Source of the DNA: Limnomonas spitsbergensis
Taxonomy: Eukaryota; Chlorophyta; Chlorophyceae; Chlamydomonadales
NCBI GenBank assembly: GCA_037349105.1
Contig: JAYJMM010000028.1
Coordinates: 1,178,001 to 1,242,000 of the forward strand
Length of the DNA stretch: 64,000 nucleotides
Direction: 5' to 3'
Part shown: positions 53,733 to 63,500 of the stretch, one piece after another
Position numbering within the stretch: position 1 is the first letter of the stretch
Layout of the letters: each line of letters begins with the position of its first letter
Notes under the pieces: generated by a model
Database searches by the model: none
The model's input: only the letters and a program-made list of their open reading frames with translations
What the model was told of the DNA's origin: nothing
Position numbers and translations under genes: made by a program

Positions 53733-56700
53733 TCAGGTCCCGGTAAGATCCTCAAGGGCTGACTCCTCTTCCTCCCTTGCTGCTTCTTTGGCCACCTTGG
53801 CCCTTCTTGTAACTGCTCTCGGGGTGACATTGGCCTCTCCCCGGCCAGTGGTGTACGAGATGTCATACAACCCGTTCGCCATTGGTCTTGCGATGCCCCG
53901 CTCCATTTGCCTTGTTGCTGGGTTGGTGGCCATGACTTCCACCTCAGGCCTGTCCATGACATTGGCCTCCTGGGCTGTCCTGGCAGCCGCTCTGGCTGCT
54001 GGGCTCGGCCGCCCCTGGACCTGTAAACTGCGTTCCTCTGTGGTGGGCCCTGCTACTGCAGCGGGCCCAGCTCCCTTGTCATCCGGTGTGCAGTGTGGGC
54101 ACAACCACTCGCCCTCAGGCACCTCCTCGAGTGCTGGTACCAAGCAGTCCATGTGCCAACCTGTATTGCAGGCATCACACAAAAGCATCACCTCTCCGCG
54201 ATCGGGCAGCTGGCACACCTCGCAGGACAGGCTGTTATTGGGTCTGGTAGTACTGAAATCAACCACTCCCCTGAGGTTGGGCAAGTGGCATGGAGAACAA
54301 TTGACAGCATTCTCTGTTACTGTAAGGCCATCTGCCCCCTCCAACACCAAGGTTCCCGTCGCCCCCAGTGTTTTAACCCTTAGGATCTCAGGCCTGGCCT
54401 TGGGATCGAGGCTGCGTCGCTCTGATGAATACTTCACATACACGTAATCTCCCTCTGCAAAACGCCTGACCTGGGGGACATACCCTCCCCCACGAATGCG
54501 TGCATATCGCAGCTTGTCGCGGTGCTGCGCTATTTTCAGATGCTCACCCGCGACTGGCAGTGCCTCTTTGATCCTGGCCACTCTGGCCAAGAGCAGGTCT
54601 GCTGCCTCCTCTGCTGTTGCCACCTTGGCTGTGCTCCATAGGTCCGCCCCCACCCTGGAGGGAAAGGTGGGTCTCTGCCCGAACAGCACCTCGTACGGCG
54701 CCATGCGCGTGGCCTGCTGCGGCGAGCACCGGAAGCCAAGGGCTACCCAGGGCACCATCTTGTCCCAGGACTCGTCGCTGCTGCCCTCCTCGCAGCACTT
54801 GCGCAGGCCTGCCTTGAGGGTCTGGACAGCCCTCTCTGAAAGCCCGTCTGCCTGGGGGTGGTTGGCAGAAGTGGTGCGATGGTCAATGAAGCAGTCCAAC
54901 AACATGTCCTGAAATTCACCCTGGAACTCTGTTCCCTGGTCTGTCACCACCTCTGCGCATCCCCCGAATCGTGCAACAACATTTTGAAAGAATGCCAAGG
55001 CCGTCACATCAGACGCCTTGCTTGGAATGGGAATCAACTCCACCCATTTGGAGTAATGCTCCACACACACCATCACAAACCGATTTCCCCTGGAAGTGGT
55101 CGTGAATGGACCACACAGGTCCACTCCCCACCGGAAAAACAACCCCTCAATGGGTAGCGGGTGCAGGTTGGGCTGTATGTGATTGAACGTGGACGCCCTG
55201 GCCCTGTCACACACACCGCATTCCTGCACCGCTTTCTTGACTGCTGCTCGCAGCCCCCGCCACCAATGCTGCTGCATGACCATGAAAGCCGTGCGGTGGC
55301 TGCCAAAATGGCCCGTACCTGCATGCGCTGTCTGGATCACTGCTAGCCTGTCTTCTGGCCTGGGCACCACACAACGTCTACCATCTGGCATGAGTCTCAT
55401 CAGGACTCCTCCCCTCTCTGATTCCCACTGGAATGGCGCTGCTCTGCGCTGTATTCTGGTCTGTTCTCCTAGCTCTGTTCCCTGGACATAAGTCTTCTCA
55501 CGGAGAAACCTCAAGACGGGCTCATCTGCCCACACATCAACCCTAGCCGACGGTCCTGCAGGACAACCTGGCTGGTCCTTCTCACTCTCTGTGTCCCTGG
55601 TTACTTTGATTCCAACATCAACTTGTTCCTCAGGCGTGTTCCCACCTGGTTCCTGTGCCGCGTCGGCCCAGTCTGCCGCAGCCGATTCTCCCAGGCACTG
55701 TCTGTATGACGCGGCCGCTTCTCCGCTGCCCGAGCACGCGTTTCCTGCAGTAGCAAGGGCATAGTGGCTGGACATTAAAGTCGCCCCCAGCACTGGGTCC
55801 CTGTCCTGGCCTGGCAGCTTTGCCCTGCGTGTCAATTCTGCTGGCATGATTTTAGCACACTCAAGGGCCACATTGAGCCATGCACTGAGTGCCCATGAAT
55901 CCATGCACCTGCCCAAGGCTGCCCGTCTGGCTGCCTCTGGGAAGTCTGGGCGCGGCAATGTGGACCCCACAGCGTACCCCATGGCGCGCTCACGCTCGTT
56001 TGCGTTGGGCTCCTGCAAGTCCCCCATGGGCCTGTACACCATCCCATTTTGCCCGTTCCGAAAAGAATATGATGAGGGCGTGGCCATCAAACACGGCAGC
56101 ACCCTCCTGGGCTGCCCTGTTACATTGATGCGGTACCCCCCATTGTCCGGACATGATACTACTTGGGCCTTGCTGCCCTTGTCCAGAATGTCGTCTACAA
56201 TCCCCTCGTGGGGTCTGGTCGACGCACGAATCACAAATGCAATATCTGCTGCAGGGGCGATATTCCCCCAATAGTTGCGGGTGCGATGGGCGTAAGACCC
56301 CACCTGCGCTGCGTCAAACAACGCCGGTGTCCCCAGAATCCTGCACACCTCCTGAAAAGCCTCAACACTGGCCTTCACACTCTTCTGATTCAATTGCATT
56401 GCTACATTCTCAATCAGGTACGCTGGTGGCTTAGGTCCCTGCAGGAACTGTAGAGTACCCAACAGCTTGACTAACGGGAAGAAAGACTTGCTTCTCTCTC
56501 CCGCGAGCCCACGCCCCTTGCCAGCTGACGAAAGGTCCTGGCACTCCCAGCCTGCTACCATGAACCACTGGCGCCCCTCCTGGGCACCCGCCTCCTTGAG
56601 GTGCTCTGCCGTAATGGCATACACGTCTTGCGGCAACGCTCTGAAAGCTTTATCAAACGCCTTGACCGGAAGCAACTGGGGGAATCTCCTGTGCAACTGC

Positions 56701-56858
56701 AACAGGCGACCCCCTGCGATCTCTCTGACTTCCTCACTGATATCTGCATACAAGTACTGCACTACTGGGATACCTGCCCTGAGTACCATTTCCAGCCCTG
56801 AGCACATACCTCCAAAAGGCTCGAAAAGGACGACTCCTTCGGTCTCCATGGCCCGCAC
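53733..56858 (-). CDS. Fused DNA methyltransferase-integrase-PHD protein of element B (1041 aa)
   Basis: One uninterrupted frame. Residues 1-350 are a C5-cytosine methyltransferase: motif [16 protein letters not shown] (12-26), [17 protein letters not shown] (103-110, Cys106 nucleophile), [35 protein letters not shown]...[12 protein letters not shown]. Residues 500-555 are the integrase zinc domain ([10 protein letters not shown]...CGVC). Residues 578-685 are the catalytic core with [15 protein letters not shown] and [13 protein letters not shown]. Residues 879-923 are a C4HC3 PHD finger (CEVC, LLCDAC, WHMDC, WLCPHC). In family terms it would methylate cytosine, insert cDNA and read histone H3. 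Motif IV has Glu where Pro is usual. The ATG may be artificial: in element A this part is fused in frame to RNase H, and here it overlaps the RT frame by 125 nt in another frame. Confidence 0.92.
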   Translation of the reverse strand: MRAMETEGVVLFEPFGGMCSGLEMVLRAGIPVVQYLYADISEEVREIAGGRLLQLHRRFPQLLPVKAFDKAFRALPQDVYAITAEHLKEAGAQEGRQWFMVAGWECQDLSSAGKGRGLAGERSKSFFPLVKLLGTLQFLQGPKPPAYLIENVAMQLNQKSVKASVEAFQEVCRILGTPALFDAAQVGSYAHRTRNYWGNIAPAADIAFVIRASTRPHEGIVDDILDKGSKAQVVSCPDNGGYRINVTGQPRRVLPCLMATPSSYSFRNGQNGMVYRPMGDLQEPNANERERAMGYAVGSTLPRPDFPEAARRAALGRCMDSWALSAWLNVALECAKIMPAELTRRAKLPGQDRDPVLGATLMSSHYALATAGNACSGSGEAAASYRQCLGESAAADWADAAQEPGGNTPEEQVDVGIKVTRDTESEKDQPGCPAGPSARVDVWADEPVLRFLREKTYVQGTELGEQTRIQRRAAPFQWESERGGVLMRLMPDGRRCVVPRPEDRLAVIQTAHAGTGHFGSHRTAFMVMQQHWWRGLRAAVKKAVQECGVCDRARASTFNHIQPNLHPLPIEGLFFRWGVDLCGPFTTTSRGNRFVMVCVEHYSKWVELIPIPSKASDVTALAFFQNVVARFGGCAEVVTDQGTEFQGEFQDMLLDCFIDHRTTSANHPQADGLSERAVQTLKAGLRKCCEEGSSDESWDKMVPWVALGFRCSPQQATRMAPYEVLFGQRPTFPSRVGADLWSTAKVATAEEAADLLLARVARIKEALPVAGEHLKIAQHRDKLRYARIRGGGYVPQVRRFAEGDYVYVKYSSERRSLDPKARPEILRVKTLGATGTLVLEGADGLTVTENAVNCSPCHLPNLRGVVDFSTTRPNNSLSCEVCQLPDRGEVMLLCDACNTGWHMDCLVPALEEVPEGEWLCPHCTPDDKGAGPAAVAGPTTEERSLQVQGRPSPAARAAARTAQEANVMDRPEVEVMATNPATRQMERGIARPMANGLYDISYTTGRGEANVTPRAVTRRAKVAKEAAREEEESALEDLTGT

Positions 56859-59160
56859 AGCCCCACTCGACAGGCAAGCCTGTAGGGGAATGAGGGGGCG
56901 TCACCCGAGGCATGTCAGCAAGAACATCACTGATCATTGTCCTGGCCCGCTCCCTGTTGCTGAACGCCTGCTCTGCTGTACTGACAGGCTGCGCCTGTTC
57001 ATCATCGTCAGTGGCGGCAGAGGATATCTCCTGCCCCACCGGTGCTGTCACGCAAGCTGCCTCTGCAGCTCGCAACATCTGTACTCTCCTTCTGCCCTCC
57101 TGCGCCATGCGCACTATCTGGTCTGCATGCCACTGGTTCACTCTGCCCAACCCCGTGAGCACAGCTACTTGCTTCCCACTTGCCTCCTCCCTGGCTGCTG
57201 GCTCGGGCGCGACTGTATCAAGCCTGGCCCCTGTGCGGTCAGCTGAGGATGGGAGGGGAGATCTGGACGGGATGTCTGCATTCTGGTGGCATGCTCCTGA
57301 GCGGTGGACAATGGTAATGTCCAGCTCTTGAAGCATGAGAGCCCACCTAGCGTGCTGGCCTACCAACGTCTGGTTGTCCATGAGGTAAGTGAGCGGCTCA
57401 TGGTCAGTGATGAGATGCACCTTGCACCCAAACAGCATGTGGCGGTATGTGCGTGCTGCATACACTGCGGCCAGCATCTCCCCCTGGAACGAGGAATAGT
57501 TCCTCTCGCTTTTGTTCAGGGATCTGGATGTGCATGCCACCATATACTCCCGCCCGCTGTCATCACACTGCCCTAGCACTGCGCCTATGCCTTGCTTAGA
57601 GAAATCTGTGTACAATAAGAACGGCCTTGGCGGCCCCTTGCCGTCTGGCCCTGTCCCACTGTAATCTGGTCTGCGCAGGACTCTCCCGCCCTCGCACATC
57701 TCTGTCTTAATCAACTGGAACGCCTGCGACTGCTCTGGCCCCCACACAAACGGGACCCCCTGGACCAGCAATGCGTTGATGCAAGCTGCCTTTTTCGAGA
57801 AGTCCGGGACGTAGCACCGGTAGAAATTCAAGAATCCCATGACCTCCTGAATGTTTTTCACCGATGCGGGCTCTGGCAGCGCCATAACTGCTGCTATCTT
57901 AGCTGCGTGCGGCGTGAGCCCCTGGGCCGACACATTGTGACCCAGGTACTCTACTGTTGCACATCCAAACAGGGACTTGTCGGGGTGCGCCCTTAATCCT
58001 ACACTGTGGAGCATGTCCAACATCAGCTCCACATGCCTGATGTGTTCTGCCGGTGTGTCACTGTACACTAGCAGATCGTCAATGAATGCCACACAGAACG
58101 CACTCAGGCCTGCCCTAGCAATCTCCTCTTCCATCATACGCTGAAAGAAGGGAGGCCCATTGCGCAGACCAAAGTTGAGCTTTGTGTACATCCAAAGCTC
58201 AGGTCCCATCCAGAAAGCTGTCTTAGGCTGGTCCTCGACCTTTATAGGGATCTGCATGAACCCCGACCGGAGATCAACCTTGCTAAATATCTTGGCAGTG
58301 CCCAGGTTTTGAAAAATAGTCTCCATCCTGGGGATTGCAAATTCCTGCTTAGCCGTACGCAGGTTTAACCTGCGCATATCGTGCGCTATTCGATGGTCTG
58401 TCCACTCCCCAGTCTCAGCACTCTTCTTGGCTGCTACTACTGAGTTAGCCGCAAACTTGATAGGCCCCCCCTGGGGCACCTTGACGATGATGCCTGCCTC
58501 AATCATTGGCTGACACTTTTCCTTAAAAATCGCTGCCTTAGGCGGTGGCATATCCCTGGACTTCTGAAAGCACGAACTGACCTCGTCTTCTAAAGCCAGT
58601 GTAAACTCACCCTGCGTGCCGCAGTAGCCTGGTAGATCCTCCATGGAGTAAGCGAATGCTCCTTGGCGATCCCGGAGGCTCTGCTCCAGGCTCTCCTGCT
58701 GCTCCGCAGTGAAGTCGGGATGCTTGCCCAGCAGCCACCCCTCCTTGGTCTTGACGTACTCTGCGGGTGGCTCCACTACTCCCCCCGGCTGGAACATGTC
58801 GATCAGCACAGCCGCCTGCGGGTCGTCCTCCGCGGGCAGCTCTTCCCCGCCAGTGGTGTTGCCGCTGTGCCCTCTCTCCTGCTGGCTGCATGCACCCCTC
58901 CTGCTGGCGTCCCCCATGGGGCTGACTGCCGGTGGGCGCGACCATCCAGACGACAGCTTTGCTGCTGCCTCCTTTCCAGACACAAAAGCCCCTTGGCTTG
59001 CTGTAAATCCTCCTCCTCTCACGCCCTGCTCGGTAGCTCGCGCCCCCGGCACACACACCGACAGCAGGAGCCACACCAGTATCAGCTGGAGCGTCCCCGT
59101 AAGGATCCCCTTAATTGCTGTACAGGTGAGGAGTCCTCTGCACGCTGTCAACTTCCTCAT
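56734..59160 (-). CDS. RT-RNase H polyprotein frame of element B (808 aa)
   Basis: Residues 18-45 are a hydrophobic segment with a signal-like end ([14 protein letters not shown]...ARAT). RT occupies about 200-420: [27 protein letters not shown] with Asp295, the [16 protein letters not shown] primer-grip-like region, and the active site FIDDLLVYS (359-367). RNase H spans about 515-635: [35 protein letters not shown] and [10 protein letters not shown]. All catalytic Asp/Glu residues are present, unlike in element A. The frame leaves the methyltransferase frame by a shift near 56890 (PRVTPPHS..). Upstream it is in frame with 59994-59257, from which it is separated only by a TAG at 59257-59259 (Gln in element A). 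Confidence 0.92.
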   Translation of the reverse strand: MRKLTACRGLLTCTAIKGILTGTLQLILVWLLLSVCVPGARATEQGVRGGGFTASQGAFVSGKEAAAKLSSGWSRPPAVSPMGDASRRGACSQQERGHSGNTTGGEELPAEDDPQAAVLIDMFQPGGVVEPPAEYVKTKEGWLLGKHPDFTAEQQESLEQSLRDRQGAFAYSMEDLPGYCGTQGEFTLALEDEVSSCFQKSRDMPPPKAAIFKEKCQPMIEAGIIVKVPQGGPIKFAANSVVAAKKSAETGEWTDHRIAHDMRRLNLRTAKQEFAIPRMETIFQNLGTAKIFSKVDLRSGFMQIPIKVEDQPKTAFWMGPELWMYTKLNFGLRNGPPFFQRMMEEEIARAGLSAFCVAFIDDLLVYSDTPAEHIRHVELMLDMLHSVGLRAHPDKSLFGCATVEYLGHNVSAQGLTPHAAKIAAVMALPEPASVKNIQEVMGFLNFYRCYVPDFSKKAACINALLVQGVPFVWGPEQSQAFQLIKTEMCEGGRVLRRPDYSGTGPDGKGPPRPFLLYTDFSKQGIGAVLGQCDDSGREYMVACTSRSLNKSERNYSSFQGEMLAAVYAARTYRHMLFGCKVHLITDHEPLTYLMDNQTLVGQHARWALMLQELDITIVHRSGACHQNADIPSRSPLPSSADRTGARLDTVAPEPAAREEASGKQVAVLTGLGRVNQWHADQIVRMAQEGRRRVQMLRAAEAACVTAPVGQEISSAATDDDEQAQPVSTAEQAFSNRERARTMISDVLADMPRVTPPHSPTGLPVEWGCAGHGDRRSRPFRAFWRYVLRAGNGTQGRYPSSAVLVCRYQ

Positions 59161-59256
59161 GGGTTGCTGCGGTAAATGTTCTGCGGGCTGAACGCATGGC
59201 TCTGCATTCTGCGCTGGCAGCCGCTGTCCTCCTGCCCACGTGATCTCCAGGTCTAC

Positions 59257-60545
59257 CTAGCTGATCCTGAGTGGCAGGGCTGGGCAGTCCATTCCTGGTC
59301 TGCTGCCACGGTTCCTGTCCGCGGCCGCCCTCTGCGCCTTTCCTGCGCGTCGCCTGGCCTTCTTTGAATTTTTCCCTTGCAACTTGGCAGTGTCAGCCCA
59401 AATCGCACTGGCCCTTTCTGGCCCTGCTCCTGGGATCTGTCCTGTGCTGCACTGTGCCATCCTCTCCTGCCTGTGGGTGGCGCGCTGCACCGCCTCGCTG
59501 CTGCCTGCACCCGCGGGCTCCTTTTGCCCACAGCCCCGTCGTATGGTTTCCCGTGCGCCGGCAACCCTTCTGGCGAGGTCCTCGCCCCTGCCGGTTTGTG
59601 TTTGGCTGCTGCGGCTGTCCGACGGCTGTTGGGTGTCCGCTCCTTCTGCTCTCCTCGTGTAGCGTGCTGATATTCTCTCCGTCAGCTCCTCCTGTAGCTT
59701 CCTGACCGCCCTGCTGTAACCTCCCATCCTGGGGTCCGGATCGGGGTGTGGTAGCATTTTAAGTCGGAACAGCAGGCTAGCCTCCTGGCTCGCCTCTTGC
59801 TGCCCCATTTCCTGCCTTCGTAGCACGTCCAGTTGATCTACAAAGTTCCTGAGCACTGCAACCCAGCGTCCCGTGCTGTACGCTGCTGGGTCGCCCCAAG
59901 GCCCCTGTGCCGCTGTCTGTGTTGGCGGGCTGATCTGGTGGTCTCCGGGCACCCGTTGCTCTCCTTGCCTGCTGCTGCCCCCTTGGGCCTGCAAGCGCGC
60001 TGGTCTGCTGCCTGCTGATGGCTGATCCCCACTGTGACCTGGTTTGCCTCCTCCTCCAGCGTGATCCCGTTACCGAGCTCTATAGCGGCCCTCCTGCTTC
60101 TGCGCTCCTTCATCGCTGCCTGCTCCTGAAAGATGCTGCGCATCCACGCGCGCCTCAGCTGTGGCAGCTCTCCCACCATGCCGTACCTTGGACTCCCTGG
60201 TCCTGGGCCGCTGTCGGCTGGCATATAATTGCCCTCTGCATCCCGAGCCTCTGCTCTGGTGACGCTATCATGGTCCGGGGACATGGCTCCTCCCTCGTGC
60301 CACTCCTCATCTGACTCGGTGATCTCAACCAGTGGTGGTGGACCCTCTGAAACGTCGTCGCTGAACTCTGGGGTCCTGCTGTCTGAGTCCTCCGTGGGCG
60401 GTGTGCTGACAATGTCTAGGGGTGCCTGGGGCTCTGCCCGCCCCATAGGCTCAGCTTCCAGTGCTGATACCCCCAAGGCGTCCACGTACTCCAGCAGCTC
60501 CCATGAGGCTGCTGCTGCCCCAAATGTTACAAATGCCGCCTGGGT
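59257..60545 (-). pseudogene. Element B pre-RT linker region, frame-broken
   Basis: Frames 60485-59838 and 59994-59257 together match the acidic linker of element A (shared GPPPLVE, TRAEARDA, GPGPGSP, GDPAxYSxGRW, FVDQLD, LLFRL, DPDPRMGGY). The first is joined in frame to the 1096-aa frame upstream through a TAG at 60546-60548, and a frameshift lies near 60000. The C-terminus has a basic patch (KKARRRAGKAQR) as in A. The Cys cluster present in A is absent. No known domain is recognised. Confidence 0.7.
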
Positions 60546-63500
60546 CTATTCTGGCTCCCCATCCTGGACAGGGTCGTCGGTGGCAGCCGTGGGTTCCTCT
60601 GCATAGGCGCCGCGCCTGCCCACCAGCCCATGTCCCATACTCGGCTGGTTCCTTAAGTCCTCCAACTCCTCCTCGATGCCTACTTCCCTTGCTCCTCTGA
60701 ACAGGGGGTGCAGCGTGCGCACCCCTGCTGGGTGCGCCTGTCTCCACAACTGCGTCGTTATGACGTCAGCCTGCCAATAGGGCAGCACGCTGCTGGCCCT
60801 GTTGTCGTGCCACGCCCTCCGCTCCTGACGCACCCACTGGTGCACATATGCTGCCAGGCGTTCTACTGCGAACGGCGAGCGCGCCAGCTCGTCCTCTCCT
60901 TCCCACATGGCTCCTGATGCTGGCGTCTGCTCGGGTCCGTAAGGCCATGTTGGACAGGCCGATACCTCTGTAGGCGCCCACTGATCCTCTACACCCCACA
61001 CGTGCCGCATGGCCGCTGACAGCTGTCCTGGAAGCAGGAACCTCTGCAGCGCCATAAGCACGAGCGTCCACACTGTCGGGTCTGCTCCCCTAGCGTAGGT
61101 ATAGGCATGGAACTCCGCCTCGTCTACTGACGCACACTTAGTGACTGCCACGTCCTGCTGGTGCCTCGCGAACAGGTAGACGGGCATATCGTCGCGAGTC
61201 GCGTGCATGTGGATCCATGCCGATGAAACGGGCAACTCCTCATCAGCCATCTCCTCATAGTAGTAAGTTACTAGCTGCTGGACTGGGATGGCTGCCCTGG
61301 CGTCCCCTGGTGCTGGCCCCCACGGCACTGCTTGTCCTGCGACCGTCCTGGGGATGACGATGGACGCCTCTATGGTCGCCTCACACCGCCCTGGCCTGCC
61401 TGGGTGACACAGCCCTACCCCCACTGGGTCCTGCTCTGTTGTTTCCACAAATCTCTCGTACTCGCCCATGGCTTGGACTGGCACATAAAATGCGCGGTCT
61501 CTGAGGGCTGGATGCCCCATCAGCTCACGGACACAATCCATTGCCCACGGTGTGCGCATGAATCCTGGCTGCGCGCCCTGCCACATCCCCTCGGCCGGCG
61601 CAATGTCTGGCATGTCCGGGTGCGCCCAGCCTGCTGCATCCACCGCTGTGATGCCTGCTGCAATGGCGAGACTCACCATCTCGCTAACGCAGTATGCATA
61701 GATGGGGTGCCGCGACCATCCCCTCTGCATATAATCTGCCATACTTGTGCTGGGCTGGATGTATCCTTTGAGCGTAGCGCCCAGCATGACAGCTGTCACT
61801 GCGTCCCACGGGAAAATCATCCTGGCAACTGCCTGCATGGCTCCTGCCTTGTTAACACATGTCTGCTCTCCGCCTCCCAGGAGCCTATGGTTCTGCAACC
61901 TACATGGCCCGTCCTTGCACTCCGATGGCATAGTCAGCATGGTCCCGGAGGTGGACGCCGCTGGCATCTCTTCCCCCAGGCGGAAGTACTGCACAAAGGG
62001 CTCGCCTGCTGGCAGCGACTGCGGGAACGGCTGTATGTAGACGCGTTCTCTGCTGTAGGACCTGTCTCTGCTGAAGGACTGGTCAAGCTGGCTGTCCTCG
62101 CCCCTTGCTTCAGACCTCCCTCCCCTCTCGCTGCCGTGCTGCGTCTCTCCGTCCTCGTCGATACCTCCCCAAGCATTGCACCTAGAGGTAGTGCTTTTAT
62201 GGGTCCTAACGGGCCCCGCCAGAGCGTCCAGCTGGCTCCCTGCTGCGGTCCCTCTGGCCGCTGGGTATCGCGACCCCGCTCTGGGTGGCTCCCCTGTCTC
62301 GGTGGCTGCTCCCGCTACCCCTCTGCCTGTGTCTGGATTGCCCTCCGGAGTACCTGGACATAACACGCCAAATTCTTCCTCATGCAAGGGTGAGGGTTCC
62401 TGAGGCTCATATCTGCCTGCTGAAAGGTTGGACCCTGAATCGGTCTCCCACCCGTCTACGTTGTGCTGGTGTACTGCCTCCCGCTCGCGTCTCTCAAACT
62501 CATCCCATTGCTCATCATACTTGTCCCATTCCCTGTCTAGGAACCTCTGCATCAGATTTGGCCATCCTACACACGGAGCTGGGCACCCCCTCCTCTGGAG
62601 ATCCTTCAAGAATTCTATCGCATGTGTTACGGATCTGGCCGACCCTGCAGGCATAGTCCCATAATGGTTCATGGCTAACGCCTCCACAGCCATCGTCCAG
62701 TGGTTTACCTGACTGGCTACCTGCCCTTCTGGCACCCTCTGGGGGGCCACCTGAACTGGTCCTGCCTGACTGACCTCAGCCTGGTAGGCACCCCTGTCCT
62801 GGCTAATTTCCATGTGGCCTGTCATGAAGCACGTGTGGCCTCCTGTCCCCTCCCACCTTGGCTGCTCGCCCTGTTCCGGTGGTTCCTGTCGCGCTGGCGG
62901 TCCTGGCCACGCGCTTGGGCCTGCTGCTGCCTGCTGGAAGTCCCCTGCGCTGGGAGTCCCCATGGCTGTCTCGAAGTTCCTGCGCCGGCTCCCTATGGGC
63001 ACCCCCTGGCCCCTGCCTGGGCCCCAGGCTCCATAGCTCCTTGCCGGGCCTGCAGGTGCCCCTGTCCTGTCGCCTGTCAGCCCGGCCTGCTCCGGGTTGG
63101 TGCACTCGTTGGCAAAGTGCCCAGGCTGGTTGCACTTGAAGCACAATCCACCATGGCGCGGTCCCAGGTGACGCCTAGGCTCTGCCACCCCGCTGCCCCC
63201 TGCCAGGGTTCTGTCTGTCGGACCGGGGCCTGGGCCTCGCTGGTGCTCCTGCCCCTGCCTGTAAGGCCTGGCAAACTCAGCAGGGTGCCGTTCCCTGGAT
63301 CTGCCCCTGGGCTGGTCCCTGCTTGGTGACCGCTGCCTGCGGTCCCTGCTCCTCTCCTCACTGTTGCTGCGCCGCCCTGCGCCTTGCCTCTGGGTCCTGG
63401 CTGCCGGCGTTGGCACCGTCCCGTGGCGCCCCTCACTGATGGACCTTTCCGCGCTTCTGCTGCGCTGTCGCAGTCTTCTGTTCCCTGAGCCGCTCTCGTC

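Noticed and set aside
53677..54447. 256-aa plus-strand open frame
   Set aside because: Antisense to the PHD and integrase tail; the same shadow occurs in element A at 4096-4719.
56734..56858. Programmed frameshift between RT-RNase H and methyltransferase in element B
   Set aside because: Element A keeps the two in one frame, so the break in B is more simply a mutation. A splice acceptor-like cccctacag at the break was noted, but no donor could be matched.
56467..57246. 259-aa plus-strand open frame
   Set aside because: Antisense shadow of the RNase H-methyltransferase region; no domain pattern of its own.
61332..62363. 343-aa plus-strand open frame
   Set aside because: It is antisense to the conserved pre-RT frame of element B. 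Its Cys/His/Pro-rich composition is the usual shadow of a GC-rich coding strand.
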